Below, one piece after another: positions 1-11,690 of a stretch of 64,000 nucleotides of DNA. The position numbers were made by a program, and so were the translations under genes. Each line of letters begins with the position of its first letter. The stretch's first letter is position 1. The notes beneath the pieces are model-generated. The model was not told where the DNA came from. It saw nothing but the letters and a program-made list of their open reading frames with translations, and made no database searches. Source of the stretch: Pardosa pseudoannulata (taxonomy: Eukaryota; Arthropoda; Arachnida; Araneae; Lycosidae); assembly GCA_032207245.1 (NCBI GenBank), contig CM063506.1, positions 36,904,742 through 36,968,741 of the forward strand, given 5' to 3'.

Positions 1-540
1 TCTCATTTTTCATTGTATCTCGATAAATAATTATTTTTAGCTTTAAAGTTTGGTATCATTTTATTCAAAATAAACTTTTCTTTTAAATGATATTAATATT
101 TAAAAATCGATTTTTTTACATTGTTAAAAGCATACTGTCCCTTTTAATCAAATTTTTTATCTATTTTCAATACTAGAGTTAATCCTACTTATATATGGCT
201 ATTATTTTCAGAGCTTTTGAATATTTTTTCCTTTTTTATGTGCTTTCTTAAATAATTATTATTCATTTTAAAAATCACTCCTATTTTTCAAAAATAATTT
301 AGGTCCAAAAATGTTTTTTTTTCTCTAATTTTTTTTCAAATGATGAAAATGGTATCTGTGTAATGATTATCTAATATATCTCGAAGTTAAACCATTTAGA
401 AAAAATTAAATGCACTCTTTCAATGAGAAATAATTATTTCTTTCCTATTTAAAAATGGACTAGTTTAATCAACATAATGCGTTCCTACCTCTAAATGAAT
501 AGTGTATATAACACCTTAAATTGTTCTTCAGAGCTAATTA
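1..540. other. AT-rich sequence without recognisable feature
   Basis: Low-complexity AT-rich DNA with frequent stops in all frames. I see no gene, RNA or element end here. The right part grades into the satellite that is clear from about 545. Confidence 0.5.
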
Positions 541-544
541 ACTT

Positions 545-821
545 TATTATAAAGTTCCATTCCATCCAAATTTTCATCATGCATGAACTTTTAATTTTGC
601 AAATGTATACTTACATAATTTTCATGAAATTAGATTGGAGTTTCATATTGTCTTAAAATATTTAAAATACACAAGTGTTAATAGCTTTTAAGTGAGGATC
701 TCTTAATCATGGCTTATTCTTTTTAAAATATATCCCTACTCAGTGTCTAAAACCAAAAAGACATATTCTATCTTGTTACAAACTCCACTCTACCCAAATT
801 TTCGTCATCTATCACATTTAA
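545..821 (+). repeat. Satellite A, first block
   Basis: First block of the ~240-bp tandem repeat that recurs at 2089-3371, 4582-5157, 5877-5995 and 6741-6870. Landmarks present in each unit are a stretch like AAATTTTCATCATG, an AAATTAGATTG-like stretch followed by TATTGTCTTAAAATATTTAAA, and AATTATGGCTTATTC. Two landmark occurrences lie here (about 571 and 798). The block is cut at a TTAA (818-821) by the element at 822-2088. Confidence 0.75.
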
Positions 822-1379
822 CACTAGATTTGTAAAATTTAATGACATACCTATTTTTACTGAAGTGAGGCAATTTGACTCATACAAGAAAATTGAAGTT
901 TTTTTTTTTAAGAAAACGGTTACAAATTAATTTAAATGAAATATTTATTATCAAAAAATTCATGGAAACCATTTTTTACATATAAAATCTGTTTTTGAAA
1001 CACATTTTCCTCAAACATTTCTATTACATTTAGTACAATGGTTTCTACATCTGTTTCTTTTGCACGATTGTCGAACTTGACAATTCTTCCTTGCGTCAGT
1101 AGCATGAATTTCTGTCATTGGAATAGAAGTGTTCTCCACTTCTTTTCTATATTTACTTTATACAGAACTTTATATACTTTATACTTTACTTACTTTATAC
1201 TATATTTATTACTATATTTATTTATTTTCATATACATTCTATGAGTCAAATTGGCTCACAACCATGAAAATAGGTATAATGTGAAATGAAGGGGTCTGCG
1301 GGGAAGAGGAATGAAAGTTTACATATATTTTATTATTTAACTAAAAACCAACGTATGTTTTTGAAAAGTGATATTAAAG

Positions 1380-1447
<68 letters not shown>
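1380..1447. repeat. (TA)n microsatellite
   Basis: Essentially pure TA dinucleotide tract inside the piggyBac-like element. Confidence 0.97.
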
Positions 1448-1450
<3 letters not shown>

Positions 1451-1881
1451 ATATATTAAAATTATTTAACTTTAATATTTCTTCAAAAGCCAGCTCTCTC
1501 CAATTTTAATTCATTTAAATATCTTTACCAGCCTCTAAATGGTTTAATCAACGGAGTATTTTCCACTTAACATTCCTTTCTGTCATAAAACTGTAAACTT
1601 TCTGTCTATAGAGCAGTTTTCAAGCTGGTGGCAAAACATGATTTCGCGTTTTGCTGATATTGCATTTAATTCGCTTAGTAAGTTGTTTTTGTTGTGGGAA
1701 AATTCTTGTTGTCAGCGCTCTTGGGTGTACTTGTGTCAGAGCAGAGTGAACTCTGTGGCTTTTGATTGTATATTGTCCAGAAGGATAGATGTGCGGTGTT
1801 GCCGCTCTGAAATAAAGTTTTAAAATTAGACTTCTGACTGTTGAGCTTTCTCCTTGTGAAGGAGTGTTATAAAAAATGGAT

Positions 1882-2049
<168 letters not shown>

Positions 2050-2088
2050 TTTTAATGAGTCAAATTGGCTCGGTCCGTAAATCTGGTG

Positions 2089-3371
2089 TTAAATATACAT
2101 ACATATATACATACATGTTTCTGAAATTAAATTGTAGTTTTTATGCTGGCTTAAACTATTTAAAACTTAATATTAATAGCTCTTAATTAGGTTATTCCAG
2201 TTCTTTCTATATACATAACTAATTAGCATAGAATACCCAAAAGTCATATTCTCTCTTATTACAAACATCATGTGTCAACTTAAATCTTACACGTGTATAC
2301 ACGCATAATATTTCTGAAATTAAAATAAATTTTTAATATTGTCTAAAAATGTTTAAAACTTTAAAATACTAATAGCTTTTAAGAGTATAAATCAAAGTTT
2401 CATTTATTTATTATGGCTTATTCCTTTCTAAATATATCACAAATAAGCTTCGAATTCCTGAACGTCATAATCTCTTTTGTTACAAACTCCATTCTACCCA
2501 CATTTTCATCATGTATTAACTTTCAATCTTATACATGTAAGAATATATAATGTGTCTAAAATTAGATTGCGATTTTTATATATTTTTAAAATATTTAAAA
2601 CTTTAAAATATTAATAGCTCTTAAGTACGGCTCTCTAAGTTTTGTTTGTTAATTATGGCCTATTCTATTCGAAATAAATCCTTAATCAGCATCGAATTGC
2701 CGAAAAAAATATTCTCTGCTATTACAAACTCTATTCCACTTTAATTTCAATTATTTATCAACTTTAAATCTTACACGTGTATACATACATAATGTATCTG
2801 AAATTAAATTGCAGTTTTTATATTGTCTTTAAATATTTAAAACTTAAAAATATTAATATAATTTAAGGGAGGGACTGTACGTTTTGGTTGTTAATTATGG
2901 TTTATTCTTTTTGAATAATAGTGTCTAAAAATGTTTAAAACTTAAAAATACTAATAGCTTTTAAGAGTATAAATCAAAGTTTCATTCTTTGATTATGACT
3001 AATTCCTTTGGAAATATATTACTAATCAGCTTCGAATGCCTAAACTTCATATTCTCTCTTGTTCCAAACTCAATTCTACCCAAATTTTCATCATGTATTT
3101 ACTTTCAATCTTAGACGTGTAAAAATATATAATGTTTCTAAAATTAGAATGCAGTTTTTATATTGTCTTAAAATATTTAAAACTTCAAAATAATAATAAC
3201 TATCAAGTACGGCTCTCTAAGTTTTGTTTGTTAATTATGGCCCCTTCTATTTTAAATAAATCCTTAATCAGCATCGAATTGCCGAAAACAATATTCTTTG
3301 TTATTACAAACTCTATTCCACTTTAATTTCAATTATTTATCAACTTTAAATCTTACACGTGTATACATACA
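2089..3371 (+). repeat. Satellite A, main block with alternating monomer types
   Basis: Four to five units of satellite A. Two monomer variants alternate: type 1 has the TTTTCATCATGTATT landmark (about 2495 and 3080) and type 2 has TTTAATTTCAATTATTT instead (about 2740 and 3322). Like types are about 580 bp apart, so the higher-order unit is a dimer. Type 2 units also share a GGGACTGTACG motif (2871 and, across the Helitron, 4662). The block ends at 3371 where a Helitron is inserted. Confidence 0.75.
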
Positions 3372-4581
3372 CTAGCACATAGCCCGTCATATGACGGGAT
3401 CAGTAAAAGTTTTAATTTTTCAGAATTGTAAAGTACCCTATGAGGCAAGTAAAAAATTGTTTGTTTTTTGGCTGAGAATTATCTGATACACGATCAATTA
3501 TTTGTATATTTTTCATACGCCTCTAAAGTCTCCCGATGGTGTGAATGCAGTTTTCAACATGAGGTAAGAATGTTCCCAAACCCAGCCTCCCTTGTTGGGT
3601 AGCTTATTTTATACTTTTCTCCCTCTAGCGGTCTTTTTAACAATTACACTGCAAAACAGCGCCCTCTATGATCCTTGAGAGAACCAGAAAATGTGGTAAA
3701 ATAGAATAATGGACATAGGGTACAGCGCCCTGTATTAGAATTGTTACCCTTAGAAGATCCATGCTACAACGAGAAAGAATGTTCCCAAACCCTCATGAAT
3801 CACATTGAATTCATTTAGTCAAACCGTGTGGTTATGTATAAAAAACAAACACACAAACGAACGAACTTCTTAATTTTCAAAGATATATAACTTAAACGCT
3901 AGATATTTATTAGTCCGTGAAATAGACTCCTAGACTTTTACGAAAAGAATTTGTTGTTAATACTGGTGATAAAATTTTCATTGCAATAAAAAATAATTGA
4001 CGAATAAATTTAAAACTATTAATACCGGTGATAAAATTTTCATTGCAATAAAAAATAATTGACGATTAAATTTTAAATTATTAATACCGGTGATAAAATT
4101 TTAATTGCGATAAAAAATAATTGACGATTAAATTTAAAATTATCACATATGTACCTAATCTATTATTTAAGCCAAATATAAAAGAAAATTATTTACGTCA
4201 TATCTAAGTTCAGTCATAAAAGTATGGGAATAATGCAGACGATATTTAAATAATTTAAAATAAGAAATGATTAAATGAGATAGTTAAAGCAATAATGTCA
4301 TAATGCTGAGAAAAAATGTTATTTTTACCTATTTGTTATGTGATAAATTTATAAATTTAATCGCCTGCTCTTAACAGGGGAAAATAGAGTTTGAAAAAAT
4401 GGCACTAAACGCTGAAAAAGGAGGAAGAGCGGGATTTTGAAAGTTTTAAAGACTTGCTTTGAATTTCGCTAACCCTAACTCATCAAGAATCCAATATGAT
4501 GCCTGTATCCATTCCAGGTCAAACCGTTTCATAAATTCGAGGACAGACGGTCAGATAACTGAGACTATTATCATGTAGGGA
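3372..4581 (-). mobile_element. Non-autonomous Helitron, family H1
   Basis: Read on the minus strand the element starts TCCCTACATGATAATAG and ends with a perfect palindrome CCCGTCATATGACGGG (3383-3398) followed by a short spacer and CTAG (3372-3375), then T. TC start, 3' hairpin, CTAR end and A/T target without duplication are the Helitron signature. Related ends occur at 22802-23710, 24849-25692 and 45343-46283. The flanks rejoin satellite A. No Rep/helicase coding sequence is visible, so it depends on an autonomous partner elsewhere. Confidence 0.85.
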
Positions 4582-5157
4582 ATACTGTTTCTGAAATTAA
4601 ATTGCAGTTTTTATATTGTCCTTGAATATTTAAAAATTAAAATTATTAATATCATTTAAGTGAGGGACTGTACGCTTTGGATTGTCAATTATGGTTTATT
4701 CGTTTCGAAATATATCATTAATCAGCGTGGAATTCCCAAAAGACATATTCTTCCTTGTCACTCACTCAAGTCTACCCAAATTTTCATCATGTATTACTTT
4801 AAATCTTACACATTTAGGTATATATAACGTTTCTGATATTATTGCAGTTTTCATATTGTCTTAAAATATTTAAAACTTCGAAATATTAATAGCTCTTTAG
4901 TACGGCTCTCTAAGTATTGTTTGTTAATTGTGGATCATTATATTGGAAATAAATCCACAATTAGCATCGAATTCCCAAAAGAAATATTCTCTGTTATTGC
5001 AAACTCCATCCTACTCTAAATTTAAACATGTATACATGCGTCTGAAATTAAATTCCAGTTTTTATGTAGTTTTAAAATATATAAATTCTAAAGCTTTTAA
5101 GTGAGGCTATTATTTGTTCCTTTATTATGACGTATTCCTTTCTATTTATAAACATAT
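4582..5157 (+). repeat. Satellite A, third block
   Basis: Continuation of satellite A after the Helitron (AAATTAAATTGCAGTTTTTATATTG landmark at about 4594, next at about 4840 and 5045). It ends at the solo LTR; the 4 bp ATAT at 5154-5157 is the LTR target duplication. Confidence 0.75.
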
Positions 5158-5876
5158 TGTTAAGAATTCTGTAAACATGTAATTTGTATGGTATCTCGCC
5201 AAATTATCGAGATATTGGCTCCTTGGCAAAGTGCTGGGAGACTCATTTTTGGCGCCAAATTTGGCGACTTGGCTAGAAGCTTGTGGAAATTTCCAAAAAC
5301 CTGAAAGCTATATAAAAAGGCCGTGAGTTTTCATAACAAGTCTTTTTTTCTCAACCTTCTATTTTTCTTTACTTGGCTCTCCTCACTTTGGTGAGGGTGG
5401 AGAGTAGTATTCAAATTAGTTATTTTCAATAACTGTTCTGATGTCCCTGGATAAAAAATATTTTTGTGTTTTCCTATCCCTAAACTCTCTACTCTTTAGT
5501 TACTGTGATATGAACTCACTAATCCACCATTCTATCCTTATCTTTCATCTTTTATTTGTTTATGCTCTGCTCGTTGTCAATTTCTCTGCTTACTGTAAGA
5601 AATCTCTGGATTTGTGGGCTAGGCCCAGGTAATCCAGTTGACCCATCATCTTGAAGATCTTGAAGCATAAAAAGTCAGTTCACGCTCAGGTCTGGTGAAA
5701 GTAGGACCTGTATTAATGCTCTCCGTATTGCTCTGAAAAAGTTCGCCAAAAGGCTACCAAGTTTTATCATCATCCAATGTTACTGTGATTCATTTGGCGT
5801 GTTAATAAATTGTTATTGTTTTTATCTTAGCCAAAGTCTATTCAATCAACGAACTTTACGCAAGAATTTCGCAACA
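5158..5876 (+). mobile_element. Solo LTR of an LTR retrotransposon
   Basis: The 719-bp sequence begins TGTTAAGAATTC and ends GAATTTCGCAACA (TG..CA with inverted TGTT/AACA), and is flanked by a 4-bp ATAT duplication (5154-5157, 5877-5880) with satellite A on both sides. A TATA box, TATATAAAAAGG (5309-5320), and an AATAAA signal (5804-5809) sit in LTR-like positions and give the plus orientation. No internal region remains, so it is probably the product of LTR-LTR recombination. A degraded relative of its middle part lies at 54725-54935. A Ty3-type origin is plausible but not shown. Confidence 0.8.
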
Positions 5877-5995
5877 ATATATTACTCATTTATTTATAGA
5901 AAATGTTTCTGAAATTAAATTGCAGTTTTTAAATTGGCTTAAATTATTTAAAACTTAAAAATATTAATATTTAAGTAGTCACATGACTCTTAAAA
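5877..5995 (+). repeat. Satellite A fragment
   Basis: Half a unit of satellite A (AAATTAAATTGCAG at about 5910) directly after the solo LTR, ending near 5990. Confidence 0.65.
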
Positions 5996-6740
5996 GCTGA
6001 AAAAATGTAAAGTAATTATCCTTTTCGACTTCTCACAGATTAAAAACTACTACATTTACAATCATAATTTTTGTTAACATAGTCAATGTGAATTATTATC
6101 TTTTCACGCATATCTCCTTCATTTTTGAAACCTAAAAAATATTTTTGCTAGAAAGTTTTAAATAAGAGACACTTTGTTGTTAACAAAAATGACATCAAGG
6201 CTAACGCGCATGATTACTAAAATATTATTAAGTTTAGGAAAAACTTATTGTGTTTAAACATACTACAGTATCTCAAAATAACTTTGAACCTAAATTCGTA
6301 TATATTTAACATATTGATGGACAGTAGGAACAAGTGGAGTTCGAAACTTAACCCTTGAAGTTTTTGTAATTTTTAGAATATTAGAAGTAAATTTTTACTC
6401 TTTCTGCATAAATAAACTTAATTTTGATTAATTCATCACCTTTAATGAGGTTGCGGCTATAACCGTCATGGCACCAGTGGACTCTAGACACTAAGTAATG
6501 GGACAATGACGGCTATCACAGCAAAAATATTAAAACAAATGACAGGTTTAATGACACAAATAAGTAATTTTTTGTGTGCAACAAAGTATTTTTGGGAGTT
6601 CTACATAACCTTGTTTTTACTCATATCTCCTCTCAATATTGTAAATTTTTTGCTTTCATTGTTTTATAATATTCAGAACTTAATTCTCTTTTACATATAT
6701 TTATTCTGAAAAATCTAATGTTTTTTTCATATAACAATCG
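5996..6740. other. AT-rich spacer, nothing recognised
   Basis: No gene or element end recognised. The satellite resumes after it, so this may be an old insertion whose ends have decayed. Confidence 0.45.
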
Positions 6741-6870
6741 TATGACCCCTTAAGTGTTGATCTGTACATTTTGTTTGTTGATTATGGTTTATTCTTTTCG
6801 AACTATATTATTAATCAACGTGGAATTCCCAAGACATAGTCTCCCTTGTCACTAACTTAATTCGATTTAT
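6741..6870 (+). repeat. Satellite A, last fragment
   Basis: Contains the ACATTTTGTTTGTTGATTATGG and GTGGAATTCCCA landmarks of satellite A, corresponding to 4670-4760. Last recognisable piece of the array. Confidence 0.65.
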
Positions 6871-7660
6871 TTACGTCACAAACAGACGATTGTATGGTAT
6901 TTGGTGAAATTCTTGACATACCTGAGTAGTCAAATGTGGCTAATTTGAGTTATGCGAGATACACTTGTGTTACACTTGTGCCTGGGATAGATTAGATGTC
7001 AGTCAGTCAAGCAGATGATGATGTATAGATGATATTCAGCCATTCCATCTGTACTATATTCTAAACATACCTCTTACTAGTTCAGCGAAACACCACATTT
7101 GCAATATTCTCTACGCCATTTGATTCCCATTCATAACGCCACTGATCCCTCACCTACACATGACTGTGGGATGGAATAGTGGATAGTAACTTGATAGTGA
7201 ATAGTATGGATGTAAACTGTTCATAAATTTTACTAACCCATAAACTAGTCATAAATATTTGACAGTCCATGAGATTCTTCGCCGCCTATTTATCTGCGCA
7301 ACATGTCATTAGTAGTTCTGCACAGATAGATAGACGGAGTAAGATTCAGATTTACGAACTTGGTATTCCTTGATCTGATAATTCATATCTCTGATTTGAC
7401 ATTTGAGATTTAATTATCATTCAAGTAAAAGATGACGTTAGTACAAACTCTGTTTGCAGTAGAATAAATGTAAGTATTTCAGAGACATGTTACTAGAGAA
7501 CGTTCTAAAGGTAAATATCTGATAAATTCTCAAGTTTAAGTGAAAAAAGATCGTAATATGTCTGTTTACTCATGGCTATAAAGTTATTTTATCTTGAAAA
7601 TAAATGTATTTTACATGCATACTGATTGAGAGTACATAGTACCTTTCAAAACACACAATC
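6871..7660. other. Unassigned spacer
   Basis: Somewhat more GC than its neighbours around 6960-7330, but no open frame of note, no RNA structure and no element ends recognised. Confidence 0.45.
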
Positions 7661-7661
7661 T

Positions 7662-9320
7662 TTATTATAACAACCATTTATCATAAAATAAAATATTTTG
7701 CATTTTTATAGGGATTTTTACTTATCATTTTAGTTTTAAAAAATTGCTTAGTTTTGTCATATCAAAGAGTACAGTATTTAAAATAACATAAAAATATACA
7801 CCAAATAAAATTAAAATGAAATTCATTTACAAGTAAGATATATATTTTTAAAGATGTATATTAGAAACGAATTTTTTATATCAAATTGAAGTTTAGTATC
7901 TTTAGAAGTTTAGTATTTATTAGACTCTCTAAAATATTTTACATTTTTAGAGGGATTTTTACCTATCACTTTAGTTTAAAAAATTCCTTAGTTTTGTCAT
8001 ATCAAAGAGTACTGCATTTAAAATAACTTAATATACAAAAAATTAAATTAAAATGAAATTTATTAACACGCCAAATACATATATTTAAAGATGTAATTAG
8101 AAACCAATTTTTTATATCAGATTGAAGTTCAGTATTTATTAATCCCTCTAAAATGTTTCACATTTATAGAAAGATTTTTATTTATCACTTTAGCTTTAAA
8201 AATTGCTTAGTTTTATCAAATCAAAGAGTACAGTATTTAAAATAACATAAAAATATACACCAAATTAAATTAAAATGAAATTTATTAATATGTAAGATAT
8301 ATATTTTTAAAAATGCAATTAGAAACGAATTTTTTATATCAAATTGAAGTTTATTATCTTTAGAAGTTTAGTATTTATTAGTCCCTCTAAAATGTTTTAC
8401 ATTTTTAGAGGGGTTTTTACTTATCACTTTAGCTTTAAAAATTTGCTTAGTTTTGTCATATCAAAGAGTACAGTATTTAAAATAACATAAAAATATACAC
8501 CAAATGAAATTAAAATGAAATTTATTTACACGAAATATATATATTTTTGAAAATGTATATTAGAAACGAATTTTTTATATCAAATTGAAGTTTAGTATCT
8601 TGAGAAGTTTAGTATTTATTAGTCCTTCTACAATGTTTTGCATTTTTAGAGGGATTTTCACTTATCCCTTTGGCTTTAAAAATTGCTTAGTTTTGTCGTA
8701 TCAAAGAGAACAGTATTTAAAATAACTTATAAATATACAAAATATTAAATTAAAATGAAATTTATTAACATGTAAGATACATATATTTTAAGATGCAATT
8801 AGAAACGAATTTTTTATATCAAATTGAAGTTTATTATCTTTAGAAGTTTAGTATTTATTAATCCCTCTAATAATATTTTTCATTTTTAGAGGGATTTTTA
8901 CTTATCACTTTAGCTTTAAAAAATTGCTTAGTTTTACCATATCAAACTGTACAGTATTTAAAATAACATAAAAATACACACTAAATGAAATTAAAATGAA
9001 ATTTTTTAACAAGTAAGATATATATTTTTAAAAAATGTAATTAGAAACGAATTTTTTATATCAAATTGAAGTTTATTATCTTTAGAAGTTTAGTATTCAC
9101 TAGTCCCTCTAATATTTTTCATTTTTAGAGGGACTTTTACTTATCACTTTAGTTTTAAAAATTGCTTAGTTTTGTCGTATCAAAGAGTACAGTATTTAAA
9201 ATAACATAAAAATGTACACTAAATGAAGTTAAAATGTAAGTTATTTACACTTAAGATATATATTTTTAAAGATGTAAATAAGAAACGAATTTTTTTATAT
9301 CAAATTGAAGTTTAGTATCT
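7662..9320 (+). repeat. Satellite B, ~240-bp tandem array with a hairpin in each unit
   Basis: Seven units. The landmark AAAGAGTACAGTATTTAAAA (or a near match) occurs at about 7764, 8004, 8223, 8463, 8703, 8944 and 9182, giving spacings of 240, 219, 240, 240, 241 and 238 bp. Most unit junctions carry an inverted repeat of the form CCCTCTAAAA / TTTTTAGAGGG separated by about 10 bp (for example 8383-8411). Diverged relatives appear at 28175-28415 and, inverted, near 41240-41320 and 60900-61300, so the unit may derive from a dispersed element. Confidence 0.9.
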
Positions 9321-9769
9321 TCTTTAAACTTAAAAAAAAGTTGTATGGTATCTAACAATTTAAATCTAAAGAAATTTAAAATTTAGAAAAATAGCGTTTA
9401 TCATACTATAAAATAAATATATTGCCCATATTAATGTAATAAATATTCACAGAATAAAGGCGATGATTAAATTCTATTTTATATAAAAGAAAATAGTTTC
9501 TAATTTACAAATTTCAAATTTGTTTCGCGAGTAAGAGATTTTCTAATTTTTCCATTTGTTGTATATATTTTATGAATTTTAAAAAATGTATTGCGTTATG
9601 CGAAATGCGAATTATATTTAGAGTTTACAAGACCATTAAAATACGTTATATCGAAATTTATTTCTTATAGAGTGCATATTAAATTAAAAAATAGATACAC
9701 ATTTAGATGTTATAACAGTTTTAAATATTAAAAAAATTAATATTACAAATACCATATTAAATTATTTGA
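9321..9769. other. AT-rich spacer, nothing recognised
   Basis: No gene or element recognised. Confidence 0.45.
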
Positions 9770-9770
9770 G

Positions 9771-9855
9771 CAACGGTAGCTAAGTCGGCAAAGGTAGCGA
9801 TCTCGTAATTGAAAGTTTGCGGGTTCGGGACTGGAGACGGCCTAAGATCGGGTTA
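9771..9855 (+). mobile_element. tRNA-derived SINE head (family S2)
   Basis: A perfect A-box-like TAGCTAAGTCGG (9777-9788) and a B-box-like GGTTCGGGACT (9822-9832) lie at tRNA-like spacing, with GCGATCTCGTAATTGAAAG between them, which resembles an anticodon arm. A convincing acceptor stem is missing and the downstream sequence is not a tRNA 3' end. A related head is found reversed at about 56470-56545, so this is a SINE or tRNA-derived repeat rather than a functional tRNA. The body is short or decayed. Confidence 0.65.
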
Positions 9856-11279
9856 AGCCTAAGCCGATTAGTTATTTAACGCTGTTGTCAAAAGTAGGCG
9901 GTTGTCTCATTATTATGACTAGACTATGTATATATGTATATACAAAGATATACATGAAATTTTTGTTACAAAGTAAGTATAAATATATATACATGAAACA
10001 TTATACTTTGTAAAAATTTTAAAGATAATATAAACTTTTCATTTAGTGGCATCGGGATTTGTAGGGAATTCGTCTGCAAATATGTTCACCAATATGTATA
10101 TTGAACTTCTTTTCACACTTTAGTTTCAACAACTATGACCCTTTTTTAAGAGCGGATGAAAGTGTGGGTCTTTTTAGTCGTAAATATAAAATTTCATCCT
10201 TCTTTGGCTAACTGATTTTTAGTTAACCGAGATACGTACGTATAGATGTTATGATGAAATTAGTCAAAAAGCGCCAACGATATTGGTCAAAATGAATATT
10301 TAAAGCTTCAAAATTAAAGTTTTCTCATACGTAACACTGAAATTTGTCAAAATTGAATCAAGAATTTTCAAAATAAGCATTTCCACTGAAATTTAAACAC
10401 TGAAATTTTTATAATTACAATGCATTCTTTATTTCGTACACGGAAGTAAAAAAGAAAGATGTACCGAATATTATACGCTTGGAGCAAAAGAATTAATGTA
10501 TTTGCTTTGGGGCAGATAACATTGCTTAAGCGTCATATTCCATGAATTATAATTAAGTTTTCGCCCCATACATAAAGTCTCTTTGAATAATATATAATTT
10601 CTATAGAAATATTATAACTATTTTTAAGTGCTACCGGTTGAATATTATCAGCAACAGTGATGTTACAAAAATAAGCTACAGTTTATAAAACGTGTCTTTA
10701 ACCCACACCTAACAGTCAATATTAATAATTTTTCAGCACAAAGTAAATTAGCATCTCTACTTTTAAAATGATAGATTACTTAACTAGAATAAAATTTTCT
10801 CCCAATATGAATACGTACGAAAACTTCAATGAGGAGGTTTGATAAAAACTGTGGAGAAAGTTTCATGCATACATAATCACTGTACCTATACCTAAATAAA
10901 TTTTCGCATTCATTAAAATACCTCGCTACAATCCATCTAATGCAAGCTTAGCCTTTCTTGATGTATTCATTTACTACCCTGTTAATTAAGGTAATTATTA
11001 ATCTTTGACTAATAATTTATCGCTTCAAGCTATTTTAATAACTACGTATTAAAAATGCATATCGCGGTACCGAATATGATTGAGTAGTTTTGAGAGCTTT
11101 AACTTTTTATATCTTTATAACTTCTTCACAAATTTATTTATCTTCAAAACACTCGGTTGCTAAAAATAATAATATTGTCGTTCTTAAAAATAAGCCTTCT
11201 TTTGTTTTAGACTAGTCTGGACATAATTCTGTTTGACTAGAGATAATTAGAATGTTCGTGAAAGATTTTTCTTTCAGAT
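9856..11279. other. AT-rich spacer, nothing recognised
   Basis: No credible gene, RNA or element end in this 1.4 kb. Short TA-rich runs occur near 9920-10000. Confidence 0.45.
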
Positions 11280-11283
11280 TTAA

Positions 11284-11365
11284 CCCCTTGCCTGTTTTGC
11301 ACGTACACTATACGGGCGCGGTTAAAGTGCCATTAATGCTTTGCCCGTACGGCGTACGGGCAATC
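11284..11365 (+). mobile_element. piggyBac-type terminal fragment with adjacent hairpin
   Basis: TTAA (11280-11283) is followed by CCCCTTGCCTG and GCACGTACACTATACGGG. This matches, in order and spacing, the left end of the TTAA element at 47128 (CCCCTTGAGG, GCACGTAAATGCTATACG). A second TTAA lies at 11322-11325. Just downstream is a perfect hairpin GCCCGTAC/GTACGGGC (11344-11362). I cannot place the right end, so this is called a terminal remnant. Confidence 0.45.
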
Positions 11366-11690
11366 TGATCTCTTTGTCTTTCTCACTGTTTTGGTCGTAT
11401 CTTTTGTATTTTTAAGGTCCAATTAGTCGTATAGATGTCTACAAGATGTTAGATTTCGAAATGTATTCTGTTTTGTTTAAAAGCACGTCCTTTCTGATAC
11501 GTTCTGATCTTGATTTTTTATGTTTTAGTTTTGGCTTGACTTGAGTTTTTGGGAGACTCACCGAGAGAAAATTTTTAGGGGTAATTCCACCTACAGACAA
11601 AAAATTAAGACCTACAAACCAGTGCTATATGTAATCTTTGAAGAAAAATGACAGCGACAAAAGAATTAGAAAAGAGACTAGGTATTTTTG

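Noticed and set aside
6440..6535. Inverted GACGGTTATAGCC-like pair near 6455 and 6507 as a MITE
   Set aside because: The similarity is short and imperfect and there is no target duplication.
9777..9832. Functional tRNA gene
   Set aside because: A and B boxes are good but an acceptor stem does not form, no Pol III terminator follows at the right place, and a related copy exists in a SINE at 56.2-56.5 kb.
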